Source: Arachnopeziza araneosa (taxonomy: Eukaryota > Ascomycota > Leotiomycetes > Helotiales > Arachnopezizaceae). Taken from it: a stretch of 64,000 bases of DNA. The DNA lies in the NCBI GenBank assembly GCA_003988855.1, contig QYAI01000004.1, forward strand, positions 682,001 through 746,000, in the 5' to 3' direction. The translations under genes and the position numbers were made by a program. Below the pieces are notes generated by a model, which did no database searches, had not been told where the DNA came from, and worked only from the letters and a program-made list of their open reading frames with translations. The first letter of the stretch is position 1, and each line of letters begins with the position of its first letter. Positions 43,826 to 56,127 of the stretch are shown piece by piece.

Positions 43826-45433
43826 GATGATCGGTATCCTCAGCTCCTGGGAGTTATTACAATTGCGGAGCGAGCGTGAGGGGTGTTGGAATCTGGGCTG
43901 TAGCTGCTGCAGAAGCAACGATTGGGAGCTTGAGCTTATCGACAGCAGCGGCAGCCTAACCCAAGATAGCCTACGGGCAACCCGCTTAAAATTCGGCTCT
44001 TCCTGTCAACATGAACGTCAAGTCTTAAAATGCTTCGCGGTGTTTACAGAACTGTTGAAGTAAAAATTGTATAGACGCCAGGACGCTTCATACTTAGGGC
44101 TCTTAACTTGCTACTCATACCTCGTCACTTCCAGAACTATGGTGTTGAATACCAAAATTGATTCGTACTCTTATTCTCTTCTATTCCTTCCAATCTTTTA
44201 CGTAGTGGTTACTTGAGATACTTCAACAAATTTAATTGACTTGAAAAGGTAGAAAGAGAAAGAAGCTTCTAAGGTGATTTCTAACAATAATGTGCCATTC
44301 TATGCCACCTCGCTAGCTTGGGGGACGTGAAGGCATAATTCGCTAAGTGAATAGTTAACTAATAACGAAACACCAAGCACAAAAATTTGGTTTCTCCCAA
44401 AAGACCAAAAAATGAAAAGTCCAAAAAAGAAATCCTTGGGAGAAAATCGCAAAACTCAAGCCCATCCCGAAGAACGGGAGCTGTGGAAAAGGACTCGAGG
44501 TCTTTTTTGAAGATTGGTTTGTTGGTAACCACACCGTATAGCCCATTAGGACTGAACATTCTGGCTGTTTTATGCACCCTTACCCATCGCGCCACCGAAG
44601 TGGGTGAACAAGTAATTGGAAGCAATCGACTTATTTAAATTTATGTAGATACTTAACATTAGGTCAGAAACCTCGTTCCGGACCCTGATGTCATAGCTCT
44701 CTCTTCTTTGCTAGAGGCTACGACGAGAAGATTGGGTGGCATTGTGGTTTCGGGAGGGTTTTTGGGCCATCACTTGTGGCTACTAGTTGATGGAAGGACA
44801 GAAATAACATCCCGACCTGTAATTTTCGAAACAGATCTCGCAAGATGTCGCTCAGAAACTGCAAGACACAACTACAAAGGCTTCGGAAACGAACTGTGCA
44901 TATAGATTTACAGGAAGCCCTTCAAGTTTAGAAAGAATTTTATTTCACTTCAAGTTTCGAATGTAAGTTTTATGATTGCATTTATTCTCCAATATATCTA
45001 CAAAGTTCCCATTAACACCATAAACAAGCTCTATCCACCCTCCTTTGAGCATGAGAGCAAGGTATAGCGTGAGGCGTACTTTTTGCAATTCAGTGGTAAC
45101 CAGACAATTTCTCGGACTAACAAACAGCAAGGATAAAACAATCCGTACGCCTAACACGATAACGCCAGCCCAATGTGGGAGAACAGCGAGGAATGATAGC
45201 AATGCAGTAAGCCAACACAGTAGGCAGCTCCAATAAGTAATACAGAAATCGTTGAATCATGACATCAATCAAGCACCATAGGCGAGATGTATGGATAACA
45301 ACAGAGTCTGTCAAAAAAAGTCATCCGTTCCATCTTTCGTAATTTTCTATTCGTGTCCCATCCAAATGATGCAGTGTGGTATCCAGAGAGTGAGGGAGGC
45401 AGCGCGATGACGGAGATTCATGACGTCGTTATA
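43826..45433. other. Intergenic region between VMA13 and cyclin B
   Basis: About 1.6 kb holding the VMA13 promoter and the cyclin B 3' flank. It carries a 10-base inverted repeat at 44391-44445 and, on the minus strand near 44550-44600, A-box- and B-box-like words. No protein gene is supported. Confidence 0.5.
44391..44445. repeat. Perfect 10-base inverted repeat with A-rich loop
   Basis: TTTCTCCCAA at 44391-44400 is the exact reverse complement of TTGGGAGAAA at 44436-44445, separated by 35 A-rich bases. No gene ends close by on either strand, so it is not an obvious terminator. Confidence 0.8.
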
Positions 45434-47074
45434 TCATAGGGCAACTTGGTCAAGAGGAAGACTAACGTCAACACCCAGATCAGCTGCGTGCTTCTTGGCC
45501 CATTGTCTGGTAAGGATGGAAGCTATTCAACAGTTAGTTAAAGGATTTCGAGAGCGAAGGCAGAAGATTACTAGCCTTTGAGGAACTTCTTGCTCGCGTA
45601 CTTCTTAAAGAAGGCTTCATGAGCGACAGGACGAGCGAGGTAGTCAACCATGAGCTTGAAGACTGGTTGAATATCCTCTTCCTCATACCCAGCATAGTGT
45701 GATAATGTTGCATCCTACTTAAGAGTTAGATGTGTAATATAGAAGACAAGTATTAACATACCCATTCGCCTCTATCCAGAATCTTACGAGCCAAGAACAT
45801 TGATGCGGCCGCAATATGACTTGGGAGATAGTTCATGAAGCGGTGGTCGAGAAGGCTGATCTCCATGAGATACTTGCCAAGTGTTCGGGTTTGGATATCA
45901 TAATTGTCGGCCTTTGAGATGCGTCGAAGGAAGTTCATTGGGTTAGGGTAGCTCAAGTCGTAGTTAAGAGCAGTAAGGACGTATCTTTCAGCACTGAGAA
46001 TTTCGGACTCGGTGAAGCCATCATCGGCGACGTGACGGAAGTTAGCGACATGAGGAGAGAGAACCTCTTCATATTTAGAGGCAATGAACATGGCAGTGAC
46101 ACCAACGAGTTGTAGGCGGTCGAGTTGGACAACCTTAGTAGAAAGAAAGCGGTCGATGATGTTGACGGCGAGGAAGAGAGTTTCAGGGAGGAGGTGGAAA
46201 CGCGTGTGGACTTCGATGAGCCAATCAACTAGAATACCACGCATCTTCCACTCGAGATCCTCTTGGTGCTCCATGTAGTCCGCGTTTGGTCGCGTGGTAA
46301 TCTCCAACTTCTTCAAATATTCGAAAATCTCAACCACATATTCGGCCACCATCAATGGATCGTCAAGGTCTTCCTGATCCAGGTCTTGAACGCCGTCAGC
46401 GAAATCTTGCTTTACTGACTCCTTGGCCTCGACATCCACAATGACCTCGTTCTCTTTCTCTTCAACTGTGACGTTTTGTTGAGCCTCGAGATGTATCTTT
46501 TTTCTTGACGGTTGTTCATCTTCTGCCAGAGTCTCTTCCTTAACAGACAAGGAGCTTGATGACGTGGTTTTTCTCTTTCCATTACCAGCCAAAACACCCG
46601 AGCCCGTACGCTTCACTTCGGCCTTCTTATTCAAATCCTTAGAGCCCAACACAGATCGTGTTGAAGTGGCACGAGCCAAATTCTTCTGAACACCAGTAGG
46701 TTGAGCAGCCTTCGACACGAGTCCAACTTTTCCAGCATTCTTCTTTCCATCTACGGCATCTCCCTTTGTAACATTACTGACATCTCCTAGTGCTGCACGC
46801 TTGCGCAGAGGTTGGTTGTTGCCAGCAAGCTTCTTTGATTGAAGCGGCTTCTTGGCACCACTGGCTGAATCTTCGTTGAAAGCAGCAGACTTTGATCGTG
46901 TGAGTCGTTGAGTTCCTGTTGCACTATTCTCATCATTCTCATTTGTAGCCGTTCTCCGGGCAGCTACTCGAGCCTGAAATGACGCATTGTTAGCGCCGAG
47001 TAAGTGGTGACAGAATATCTCGAATTTAGGTAATGGTAGCAGACAATGTCGGGATTGTGACTTACAGGAGGCAT
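45434..47074 (-). CDS. G2/mitotic-specific cyclin B
   Basis: B-type cyclin that activates the Cdk1 kinase for entry into mitosis. Minus-strand exons are 47074-47066 (MPP only), 46973-45762, 45714-45576 and 45522-45434, 482 residues. A destruction box RAALGDVSN lies at 62-70 and a KEN motif (EEKENEV) further on, both signals for APC/C-driven degradation. The cyclin box begins MRGILVDWLIEVHTRFHLLPETLFLAVNIIDRFLS and continues LQLVGVTAMFIASKYEEV. Exon 3 starts DATLSHYAGYEEEDIQPVFKLM and ends KKFLK. The last intron (45575-45523) starts with GC rather than GT; splicing it replaces an immediate stop with ASILTRQWAKKHAADLGVDV, the usual continuation in this family. Exon 1 with three codons is needed to reach an ATG. 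Confidence 0.93.
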
Positions 47075-47966
47075 TTTATTGTTTGGAGATTAATTGCTAA
47101 AGGATTTGAGTATGCTATCAAGGGTACAGAGCTATGAAATGAATTAGTAGGACGCGATATCAAGGTCGTGAAAAACCGCGTGTGGAGGAAGCAAATGACG
47201 AGATATCGACGCGATAGCAAGTATATTAACGCGGAAGAAGGTTTGGAACATACATAAACAGTACTGGAGTGCCTCGGGATTTGATACTGTAGAATTGGCG
47301 TTTTGATCGACTCGAGATAGAGAAATATCAACAATGTCGATGAGGGACTTGAAGTCCGAATGACGAAGTGTCCAAGGCACCCGATGCGTCACCAAAGGTT
47401 CAAAATGTCCTTAAACTGAATCGTAAACCGTGTTTGAAATTTGAGAAGTGTAGAAGTGCTGTTGTTGTTCTGGAGGAGGAGGAAACCAAAGTGTGAGGAA
47501 GAGCTCTGAAGGTGTCTTACTCGCTTGTTATGGTGGTGATTAGCGCGACTCGGGCATCCACAGAAATGCAAGGTAACGCAACCGCGAATTTTGAATGCAA
47601 GGGAGGATGCCCTTGAAAACGATTTAAAATTTGTTCTTGAGGTAATAAGTTAGGGACCGAATACTTCGTGAGAGATCAGAGTATTCTAGAGGTAATTGAA
47701 TGATTTCTGCTGGAAACGTAGGACTTCGAGAGGGGTGTACTCATAGAACAGGCACGACAATGGCGATTGTTGACTTTGAAAGAGCTAAGCTCCCCATCGC
47801 AACAGCCCAGCAACGGTCGCGTTCAGCCACAGGTGGCTAGTGAAGCCTGCTAAATTCTAGCCTTAGTCTAAAAACCAGAGGCACTCCTTCAACGAACTCG
47901 AAACTGTTCAGCCTCTGTATTGAGGGCCTATTCCTTTGGCGGACAGATCAATTGACTCTGCCCGCC
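47075..47966. promoter_or_regulatory. Divergent promoter region, cyclin B / mitochondrial uL2
   Basis: About 890 bases between divergent starts. Overlapping small frames only. The region just before 47967 (CAATTGACTCTGCCCGCC) gives no unusual signal; an in-frame TTG at 47952 is not used as start. Confidence 0.5.
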
Positions 47967-49124
47967 ATGTTACAACCTAGATTACTGCTACGGCAGTCCC
48001 GAACTACGCCATCCCGATTCCTCTCGACACCTAGGACTTATTCCACAGCCGTTGATGTCGAACCTTCAACAGAGAACGCTGCCATATCTGCCTTTGCACC
48101 TCCTCCGACTACAGAGAGAAATGTGCAGTTCGCTTTGCGGACATACAAACCTCGAACCCCAGGTGTACGACATCTCAGGCGACCCATAAACGATCACCTC
48201 TGGAAAGGGAGGCCATTTCTCCCATTGACATTTGCCAAAAAAGGACATGGGAAGGGAGGAAGAAATAATAGTGGTCGAGTTACTATCCGACATCGAGGAG
48301 GTGGTCATAAGCGGAGGATAAGGATGGTCGATTTCAAACGACTGACACCAGGACCACATACAGTTGAGCGTATCGAGCATGATCCAGGACGAAGTGCACA
48401 TATTGCTCTGCTCAACGAAGAAGCTACAGGACAGAAGAGCTATATCTTGGCAGCAGAAGGCATGAGAGAAGGGGATGTAGTTCAAAGTTATAGAGCAGGC
48501 ATTCCAAGAGAGTTGCTAGAAAGCATGGGAGGGTTCATCGATCCTGGTATGCTCGCTGCAAGAACAGCCTGGCGAGGAAATTGTCTACCACTCTACATGA
48601 TTCCTGTTGGAACAGTCGTCTTCGCTGTTGGTTCTACGCCTGGGAAAGGTGCTGTTTTCTGTCGCAGTGCTGGTACTAATGCTGTTGTTATCTCCAAAGA
48701 CGAAGAGGTTGGCACTAAAGGTACAAAGTATGTCACTGTACGACTTCAGAGTGGTGAAATCCGCAAAGTATCAAAAGATGCCTGTGCTACAATTGGAACT
48801 GCGAGCAATCCTCATTACCAGCATAGACAGCTGGGCAAAGCAGGAAGAAGTCGTTGGTTAAACATCCGACCAACAGTTAGAGGTTTAGCAATGAACGCTG
48901 GTATGCACCTCATTCTCTAAATGGAACTAATTAAAACTAACGATACCACAGCCGACCATCCTCACGGAGGTGGACGAGGAAAATCCAAGGGTAACGTCAA
49001 TCCCGTCAGTCCATGGGGAATGCCTGCGAAAGGTGGCTACAAGACCAGAAGGGTAGGCAAGCCCAACAAATGGATCGTCACGGCACGAGTGCGGAATCAA
49101 GGGAAGCGGAGATCCAAAAAGTAG
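47967..49124 (+). CDS. RML2: Mitochondrial large ribosomal subunit protein uL2m
   Basis: Mitochondrial version of bacterial ribosomal protein L2, at the peptidyl-transferase centre of the mitoribosome. Exons 47967-48900 and 48952-49124 (51-nt intron) give 368 residues. The ATG at 47967 opens an Arg/Ser/Thr-rich presequence (MLQPRLLLRQSRTTPSRFLS). L2 hallmarks follow: GGRNNSGRVTIRHRGGGHKRRIRMVDFKR, VERIEHDPGRSAHIALL, RSAGTNAVVISKDEE, KYVTVRLQSGEIRKV and, across the splice, VRGLAMNA-ADHPHGGGRGKS, ending with SPWGMPAKGGYKTRR. The intron splits the universally conserved GVAMNPVDHPHGGG-equivalent motif. A basic C-terminus (GKRRSKK) ends the protein. Confidence 0.96.
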
Positions 49125-50007
49125 AGGACAAATCTGGTTGCCTTGGAACTTCATCTCACATTGTTCACTCATCCATGTATAAATTAGCTATCACTATATC
49201 ATGCCATCCAGCCCCTCGTGGCAATGTAAGATTTTGTACCACCCAACCCAAGCCAAACTTCCTAAATTCACTGCCTCTTCCTTAAATTTCAGCCCGACTT
49301 CCCTCATTATACAGTCCTAGCCTTTTCAAGCAGTCCAACTGTCCAGCTTTCCCAATCCTTCTCGGCGATAATCTCAAGCCTCATCCCAAACCAACATACC
49401 TAAGAAATGATAGGTGGGGAGTACGAGTCTCTCGGGTCATCATCTCTACTTCACAGCCCAACATCAAGCTATCCGAAACCAGCATCTGTAGCCGATCCGC
49501 CCGTCTTCTCTGTTTATTCCAGAAGTTTCAGATACCATTTCCGAGAAGCCCATTCACATTCTCAGTCCCCCCTCCTTTGCTTTTTGCTGTCACGATATCT
49601 TCACCAATTACCGTGTTCGGAGGGGCAGGGCGAGAGGGAAAGTTATCCGCTTTTGGAGATATCTGCATATGACTCCACGCCGAGTTGACAAGAGATACAC
49701 ATGGAACGGCTAAGAAGAGTAGCTTATGTAAATTGTAAATTTTCTTGTAATACTGTTATTTCGTCATAAAGCCTGTCCACCCAGGGCTGTCCACATAGAG
49801 TGGGAATACAATTCCATAGCTTAACCCTAACCTAGCCTCTCTAAATGGTCGTGCAATGTGTTGTTACATATTTCGTTAAACCCTAAGTAGCATATACAGA
49901 AGAATGAATGAAGAGACCACGTTGCCCTTCTTAGTATTTCCCATTGAGTATTCCATTATTTGATATCATCCCAAAGAAACCATGATTTAAAGCGTTGAGT
50001 AAAGATT
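49125..50007. other. Convergent intergenic region
   Basis: About 880 bases between the 3' ends of the uL2m gene (plus) and the Zn2Cys6 regulator (minus). TTTCTTGTAATACTGTTATTT-type A/T stretches lie near 49739. A TAACCCTAACCTAGC run at 49822-49836 is telomere-like by chance. No gene. Confidence 0.5.
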
Positions 50008-53000
50008 TCAGGTCGAGGATCCGCCATCCCATCCTATATCCCTATAATATGTTAGCGAGCCACCAATTGATCAGTAATACGACTACTCACATAGGATCCA
50101 TCATCCCCAGTCCCATTAAATGATTAAATACGCCTTGTCCAACAGGCGTCAATCCGGTTTGCGCGCTGTTCGTCATCTCCCAGCCAGCTGGCACATCAAA
50201 GCCTCTTCCAGGCGTTTCGGGCAAAGTGAATTCATTCCCAGGAGTCAGTCCTGTCGAGGGTATATTACTGTAATCTGGTTGAGTCGAGAAGAATGATGAC
50301 ATAGCCCTTCCATCCGTAGTTAATCCTCGTGGCTGAGAGACTGGTGAGGTTTGGTAGGAATTGTTTGCGGATCTGTTCGGTGGTTGGAGAGAAGGACGGG
50401 ATTCTGATGGTGTAGAAGAATTGGGCGTTGGACGACTCGATGCAGATGTTGTCTCTGGAGATAAACCTGCATCTCCCGTGTTGCTGCTTTCGCTATTTCC
50501 GTAACCGCTAGCATTGGTGTATTCCCTTGTATATGTACTTGATGGTATAATTCCAAGTGCAAGACCTTGCAGAGGTCGTTGCACATCCTGCACTGGATCT
50601 TTATTTTGAGAATGATCCATTGTGCTCCACCCCGTCATGCTAGATCCAGCAAAAGTAGGGTTGCGCGTTTCCGAGCTCGCAGATACGGGATCGGACTCTC
50701 GGCGGAAAACATTACTTGTGTCAGGCGCACCAGACGGGCTTGGAGGCGCAACATCTTCGGAGACGCGTAAAAAATTGCACTCATTCCGCAGGCCTGGTTC
50801 TAAGCCAGTAACAGTTCCCATGCTTGGAGCCTTGGCGCTAGAAATCCCCAGATTATCGCTACTGTATGCAAAAACTGATTTGTATTTCTGGCTTCGCATC
50901 CCAAGGCCCTCAAGATCAACATCTAATTGGACCATAAAGGACTCTGTCAAGGGATTCTTCGCTTTCATTGCGTTCATAGCAGAAAGAAGAAACCTCAAGG
51001 AGTCGCCTGTTTGGCTATCCTCAGGTTTACTTTTCAGGTATTGAACAAACACTCGAGCTGATACGTAGAGGCAAAAGGAGATAAAAGGGTTCATCTATTC
51101 AAACTTAGTAAGGTATAGAGAGTCTATGAAAGGAAACATACAGCTGAAAGATCCATGTGAGAGATCAACCGCATTATACCGGCAATCTCACTGGCAGCTG
51201 TGATACATCTTACTTTGCTCTCCGCACTGATTGACGCAGGAAGCTTATTCTTGTCGGCCTTGTAGATTGCTGCTTGGTGAAGGCAGATGGTTGATGTATG
51301 AATGTTCATGTTGACAAAGACAATATTGGCACTCGATATGCCATTAGGTAGCTTTAGATGTGACGGCATAGAGAGTGATGTGTTCAGGAGAATGTTATCC
51401 ATATGCCTGTGGCGCTTCCAAAATTCGCCGTTGAGGTCGTGGTCTCGGTCGTCAGTATCGGGACGATGTAAATGGATGAGATTTCGTCCAAATAAACATG
51501 CCATCAAACAAATAGCTCCAAAAGAAGATAGTTTGGATGCGCCTGCTGGAGACATAGCATCGGTAAGGGTTTGAGTAGACTCCTGCTTGCTCATGTCGAA
51601 AGCTTCATCAGATGCCGGAAGATCGGTCAAAATATCCCTTTCATCGATAGTCATGGGCCATCCAGTACCAATGCTTGCATATCTGTCTTCAGCAAAAGCC
51701 ATCCAAAAAGTCCTCCGTCTCTCTTCTCTTTCAGTCCAATCTCTTGGTGGAGGAAGACATTGTTTAACGTCGAGCCCGGTTCCATCAAGTCTGTGAAGCC
51801 CCATCATCTGGACTAACCGCACACCCGATCCAGTACTCATCCAAGCGCGTGGGAAATACATCATCTTGAATTCGTACGACGCCAGTAAAATATGGGTCTG
51901 CGCATGAGCGATTGAGATTATATGTTCTCCGTGGCCCTTCAAGTAGTCGCTCTCAACATATTTCCTAGAACGTTGGTAAAAGTGGTCTTTGAGGCTGAAA
52001 TATTTTTCTGTGATAGAAGCAGCAAGAGTCCACATTGCATATCGAAGAGCAACGGGCGGCCGTTGATGAGGTGCGCTAGGCACTTTATTAGTGACTTGTC
52101 ATTTGAGTACCGGAGATGTGAAGAAAGCGCGTCTCGTCGCAATAGTCCAATATAAAAAAAAGTATGCATATTTCAGTGAACAATAGACCGCCAGACATCA
52201 AGGCACAGTGACAAAGGAAGAAGCTCGTAGCTGTTAAGAAGTTTCGGGTACATCAAAAGTTTGATACCAGGCAAATTTGGGATTTACTTACAGATTCATA
52301 GCCGCAAGATATCTGTATTTATGAATCATTGGAAGCGAAGGATGAATCTTGTCAAAATATATCTGATGCCTGTAACCAATATTAGGACTGAAATCAATAG
52401 ATTGTGCGAGTTTCAACGCACAGATCATCAATCGTATCTTGAGGAGGTAATGGTTCTTCTAAACCAAGCCCGATCATTTCCCACGTAAATGTACTATCGT
52501 CCATACCCATACCCAAGTTTAAATCCCCGGTGAAATCCATGTTCATCGGTTGTTGTGGCGACTCACCATTGAAATTCCAGGTCTCGGCATTACCTCCAAG
52601 CTCAAGAGAAGGTGTGGAAAGATTGAAATCTCCAGCGGTGACAGAGCCCAGACTAACCCCGCTAGTGTTAAGCGTAGTAGCTGTGAAAGTTGTTGAAGTG
52701 ACTTCTGGCGGCGTAACTGCTGGATCTTGGGTTTTCAATAGAGTTTCGACTTGCTCTATGAGAGAGCGTGTTAGCTCCGAATGCCTGGGGGATTGTTGAG
52801 AATCACATACTCAATCTTTCTTCCAAAGCTTTCACATAGCCTCGCTTTGGACCAGACTTCCTCCGCACTTCGTCGTACGCGCAATTGTGTCCAAGCCTTG
52901 TACATGTGCTACAGGCAGGTTTATTTCCATCGCATTTGAGCTTCCTTTTCCTGCAAATGATGCACGCGATTCTCTTTGGCTTCGGGACATTCGAGTCTCC

Positions 53001-53129
53001 TCCATCTGCACCATCGGCGCCATTTGACTCGGCCGGAGGAGTTGTGCGCTTCTTCCGTCCATTTGTCCCAGTCGGTCGTGAGAGGTCATTGAAATACTCC
53101 GCGGGAGGAGTATCTGAACTCGCCGACAT
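50008..53129 (-). CDS. Zn(II)2Cys6 transcription factor with fungal-specific regulatory domain
   Basis: Minus-strand exons 53129-52811, 52755-52422, 52369-52292, 52075-51142, 51094-50091 and 50041-50008 give 900 residues. The zinc cluster is complete (CIICRKRKLKCDGNKPACST and CTRLGHNC, residues about 56-83, spacing C-x2-C-x6-C-x6-C-x2-C-x6-C), followed by a basic linker and coiled-coil start (GPKRGYVKALEERLKQVETLLK). The middle-homology region includes IYFDKIHPSLPMIH, LAPHQRPPVALRYAMWTLAAS and ARLV-like helices with RDWTEREERRRTFWMAFAEDRYASIGTGWPMTIDE. The last small exon adds DIGWDGGSST after MMDPM; without it the protein ends MDPM. Intron 4 is 216 nt, unusually long for this window. No target genes can be named, and the sequence is unlike FacB/Cat8. 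Confidence 0.88.
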
Positions 53130-54321
53130 TTTCTTTACGTGGTGTCGATTTGACGCTGTATCAAAATCGGTTTCCAATTGGTAATTTGCCCGGAGCGTTC
53201 TCACGTTTGTTGCTCCGCTCGCGTATGTGTTGATCTCCGTTCCTCACCCCAAGTCTCGAGGTTGTGTTGCTGGAATGAACTTGGCCGTGGATATGTAAGC
53301 AGCAATGGACTCCCTTCCTCCCAGACCTTGGTAGCAAGCTGATGGGTTTCAGCAATACAATCCAATGCTAAGAGGGCTGTTCGGTCACATAATCGAACGT
53401 CTCAAACTTCTGGAGAATGGCAGGTTAAGGCGCAGCAGTGAAGTGAGCCGTGGCAGGAGTACTGTAGTCCGGGGCTCGCTTGAGGCTTGAATCCCGATAA
53501 AGAAACCTCAAGACCAAAACACAATCGCAGCGCTGGAAATCAAAACAGTGGCAATATGAAGAGAAGAAGCTGCCTGAGATATCTGACGGCGAAAAGGTCA
53601 ACACGCGATGTGATGAAAGGGTCCACTACACCTTCCTGATAAGCCGATGCAGTCTTTCTGCACTACTAACCATCAATTTCGTGCAGCCACCGCAGGTGAT
53701 TCAGTGCGGGATTCCGGTGCACGGCTGAACGCCGACACCCCCCAAGGCACCAGCAATCCCTGTCCGATTCCGTCAGCTATGAAAAGCCTCTGTGCTGTGT
53801 GCATGGGCTCGAGGGTTTTTGTGTCAAAAGCATCAAGGTCTTTCAGCCTTGCCGAGCAGTGGAACCAATCACGGAGGAACGGTGGGCACCTTAATTCAAC
53901 AGCGGCCACGGACGGCGCAATGTTAAGCCGACTCGAACGATTATTTTTCGTTCATGAGCGCCTATGATTCATAGATACGGCGACGTTCCTGGTGATGCCC
54001 ACGAGGCAGTGGCGTGCCTATGCAACGTCTAAATGCGTTAGCTGTGGGAAGCCAATCCGGGTCGAGCTACGTTGGAAAAACGTGTCCTCTTAGACTATGT
54101 GAGCGGAGAGACCGAACTCTTTTATCCTTGTGTCGATTTGAGGATTTACCACTTAGCTGGGAGAGATGACTTCTTTCGGTACTGGCCTACTTCTTCCAAC
54201 AGCATTAATAATCGTTCTTGGGCCGATCAGGAGCCAAAAATCGTGTACATTTTAGCCGATAAGGGCCATTAAAATATGTCGAAGTCAAGGCTACTCCAAG
54301 GTATTATTTTTACATCCACTC
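53130..54321. other. Intergenic region upstream of the Zn2Cys6 gene
   Basis: About 1.2 kb holding the regulator promoter on the left and the TEX1 3' flank on the right. Open frames near 53650-53960 on both strands overlap each other and have no family likeness. Confidence 0.5.
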
Positions 54322-55685
54322 CTACTTTCTTTCCATGGTGTCAACCCCAAGAATCTTCAAGTTCCCAAGATCTATGTATGCAAGCCAATATCGGCTTGGA
54401 TGCCAGGCAATAACCGGACATGCGCCCGAAGTCTTAATACTGTGCACTAGCTCTCCAGTTTCCGCATGTACGACCTCGAGGCCAGATCCCTCATCACTCC
54501 CACCCACAATATAACTTCCATCAAAACTGAAGCTAATGGTCTTGACTGGTCCCGTCATGTCGACGAGTGTCCTGTGACAAATCCAATCCGCAGTGTCCCA
54601 GAGAGCAATGATCGAATCAGAACCGCCTGTGGCAAGGAAGCGAGCTGTTGGCTGCATCTCGACTGTAAGACATGACGAAGTATGACCATTGAGGGTGAAA
54701 GGAGTCGCTAGATCGTAGCTAAGATGGAAAATCGGCTCGAAATCTGGATACGAAAGTATTTTGACCCGGCCGTCGCCTGTGGTTAAGAAGATCTTTTTCC
54801 CACTGTAACAGAATGCGACTTGATTTGTCTGTACTGTTTGCTGGTGAGAAGCAATTGGAGTCGGTTGCGTGGGGGATAATACGAAGAGATTATCGGTCTG
54901 TCAACTATCAATACACTTTCTAGAGAGATTTAAAGCACAATTTAAATTTCAAGAAGGATTAGGAGAGCCAATTACCTTGTTACCAACAATGAGGCTTTCA
55001 CCGTCCGGGGCCCAGGCAAGAGTAAAGGCATCACCGAGGCCTTTTACTTCATTAAGGACAGCCTTCGTTCGGACATCCCAAAACTTGACAACTCCATCTG
55101 AACTAATGCTGCACAGCTCTGCATCCTTAATTGGATTAAATGCGACCTTTTCAATTCCAGCCGCATGGCCAAGCAGTTCAGTCGAGTAAATGGCCTTGGG
55201 CTTGTCTGGATTCCATCTAGAGGTGATAAGCGAGTATTTAGAGAAGTAGAGCCCAAAGGGAATTTACACTCGAACCTTCCTATCTACGGTACCCGTAGCT
55301 ATTAGAGTCCCAAGTGGATTCCAAGCAATTGATCTTAATCTAGAGATAGTTGAGTCAGTTCTATGGACTCGTAGTTATTCAATATCGATGCTTGAGTGTA
55401 GATGTATGTGTGGTAGATTAGAAGTCAGTAATTGAATTATGAAGCGGGCCGAGCTTCATAGGGACGCAAAGGAAACGAAAGCTTCTTCAAGCTCCAGCAA
55501 GCGGAGTTTGGATCCTACATTGATTTTCCTATAGAAGATGACACATTGAGGAGAATTTAGGCATACCCATGAGATACAGAACCTCTGAGTGATGGCTCAT
55601 GATACGATTGGGTTTTGAGAGTAGCCAGATGAATAGCAAACTTTTCTTTGGCAATACTCTGCCTTCCGCGTTGTAAAGGTGCCAT
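54322..55685 (-). CDS. TEX1: THO/TREX complex WD-repeat subunit Tex1 (THOC3)
   Basis: Tex1/THOC3 is a WD40 propeller of the THO-TREX complex that couples transcription to mRNA export in the nucleus. Minus-strand exons 55685-55567, 55339-55268, 55216-54976 and 54897-54322 (introns 227, 51 and 78 nt) give 335 residues, the usual size. Repeats are visible as LRSIAWNPLGTLIATGTVDRKVRVWNP, GIEKVAFNPIKDAELCSISSDGVVKFWDVRT, FTLAWAPDGESLIVGNKTDNLFVL, NQVAFCYSGKKIFLTTGDGRVKIL, ARFLATGGSDSIIALWDTADWIC and PVKTISFSFDGSYIVGGSDEG. The opening LRGSVSHGLRSIAWN spans the first intron. The ending HPSRYWLAYIDLGNLKILGV is typical of the family. It is divergent from RIC1 across 442 bases. Confidence 0.93.
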
Positions 55686-56127
55686 GACAAAAACACGGCT
55701 GAAGGCGAGATTGATGTGATGAGAGCAACTTATCGTGATGAGGACCGCAGTTCGGCATTCGTTGATGGCTTTGACATTGGCTAGTGTAAATTGGGGGTTG
55801 AGATCTCTGTTCGTGAGCGAGTTATTTCTATGGATAATTCCAGCGAGAAGGATTAGCTGAAAGAAATTTGGTGAAAAAGTGTATCGGTGAATCGCCTTCG
55901 CGTCGTTCTTTTCTGCTCTTGCAATCCACATCACCATTGTCCCCCTGCCAAAAGAAATCAGGAACCGCGGCACTTACCGAAGCCGGGACGACATCTCAGC
56001 GACAACAAGGCACATTTCCCCAGTTGCCATGATGCTTTGAGCTTCCCTTGCTTATATGCTACTTCAGTGCCACCTTGATGGCTTGCAACCATGCGAATGA
56101 AGAATTCGGTGGTACTGCACAGCGAAA
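55686..56127. promoter_or_regulatory. Divergent promoter region, TEX1 / RIC1
   Basis: 442 bases between the two divergent start codons. Frames on both strands here are overlapping shadows. No clear TATA box is seen. Confidence 0.55.

Noticed and set aside
49822..49836. TAACCCTAACC as a telomere-like repeat
   Set aside because: Only about two units, not a tandem array.
50008..53129. Naming the Zn2Cys6 regulator as FacB/Cat8
   Set aside because: FacB/Cat8 clusters carry an RVAQACDRCRSKK-type finger; this one reads KRIACIICRKRKLKC, so it is a different family member.
53647..53967. 106-codon plus-strand frame
   Set aside because: Overlapped by an equally open minus-strand frame, with no domain and no leader.
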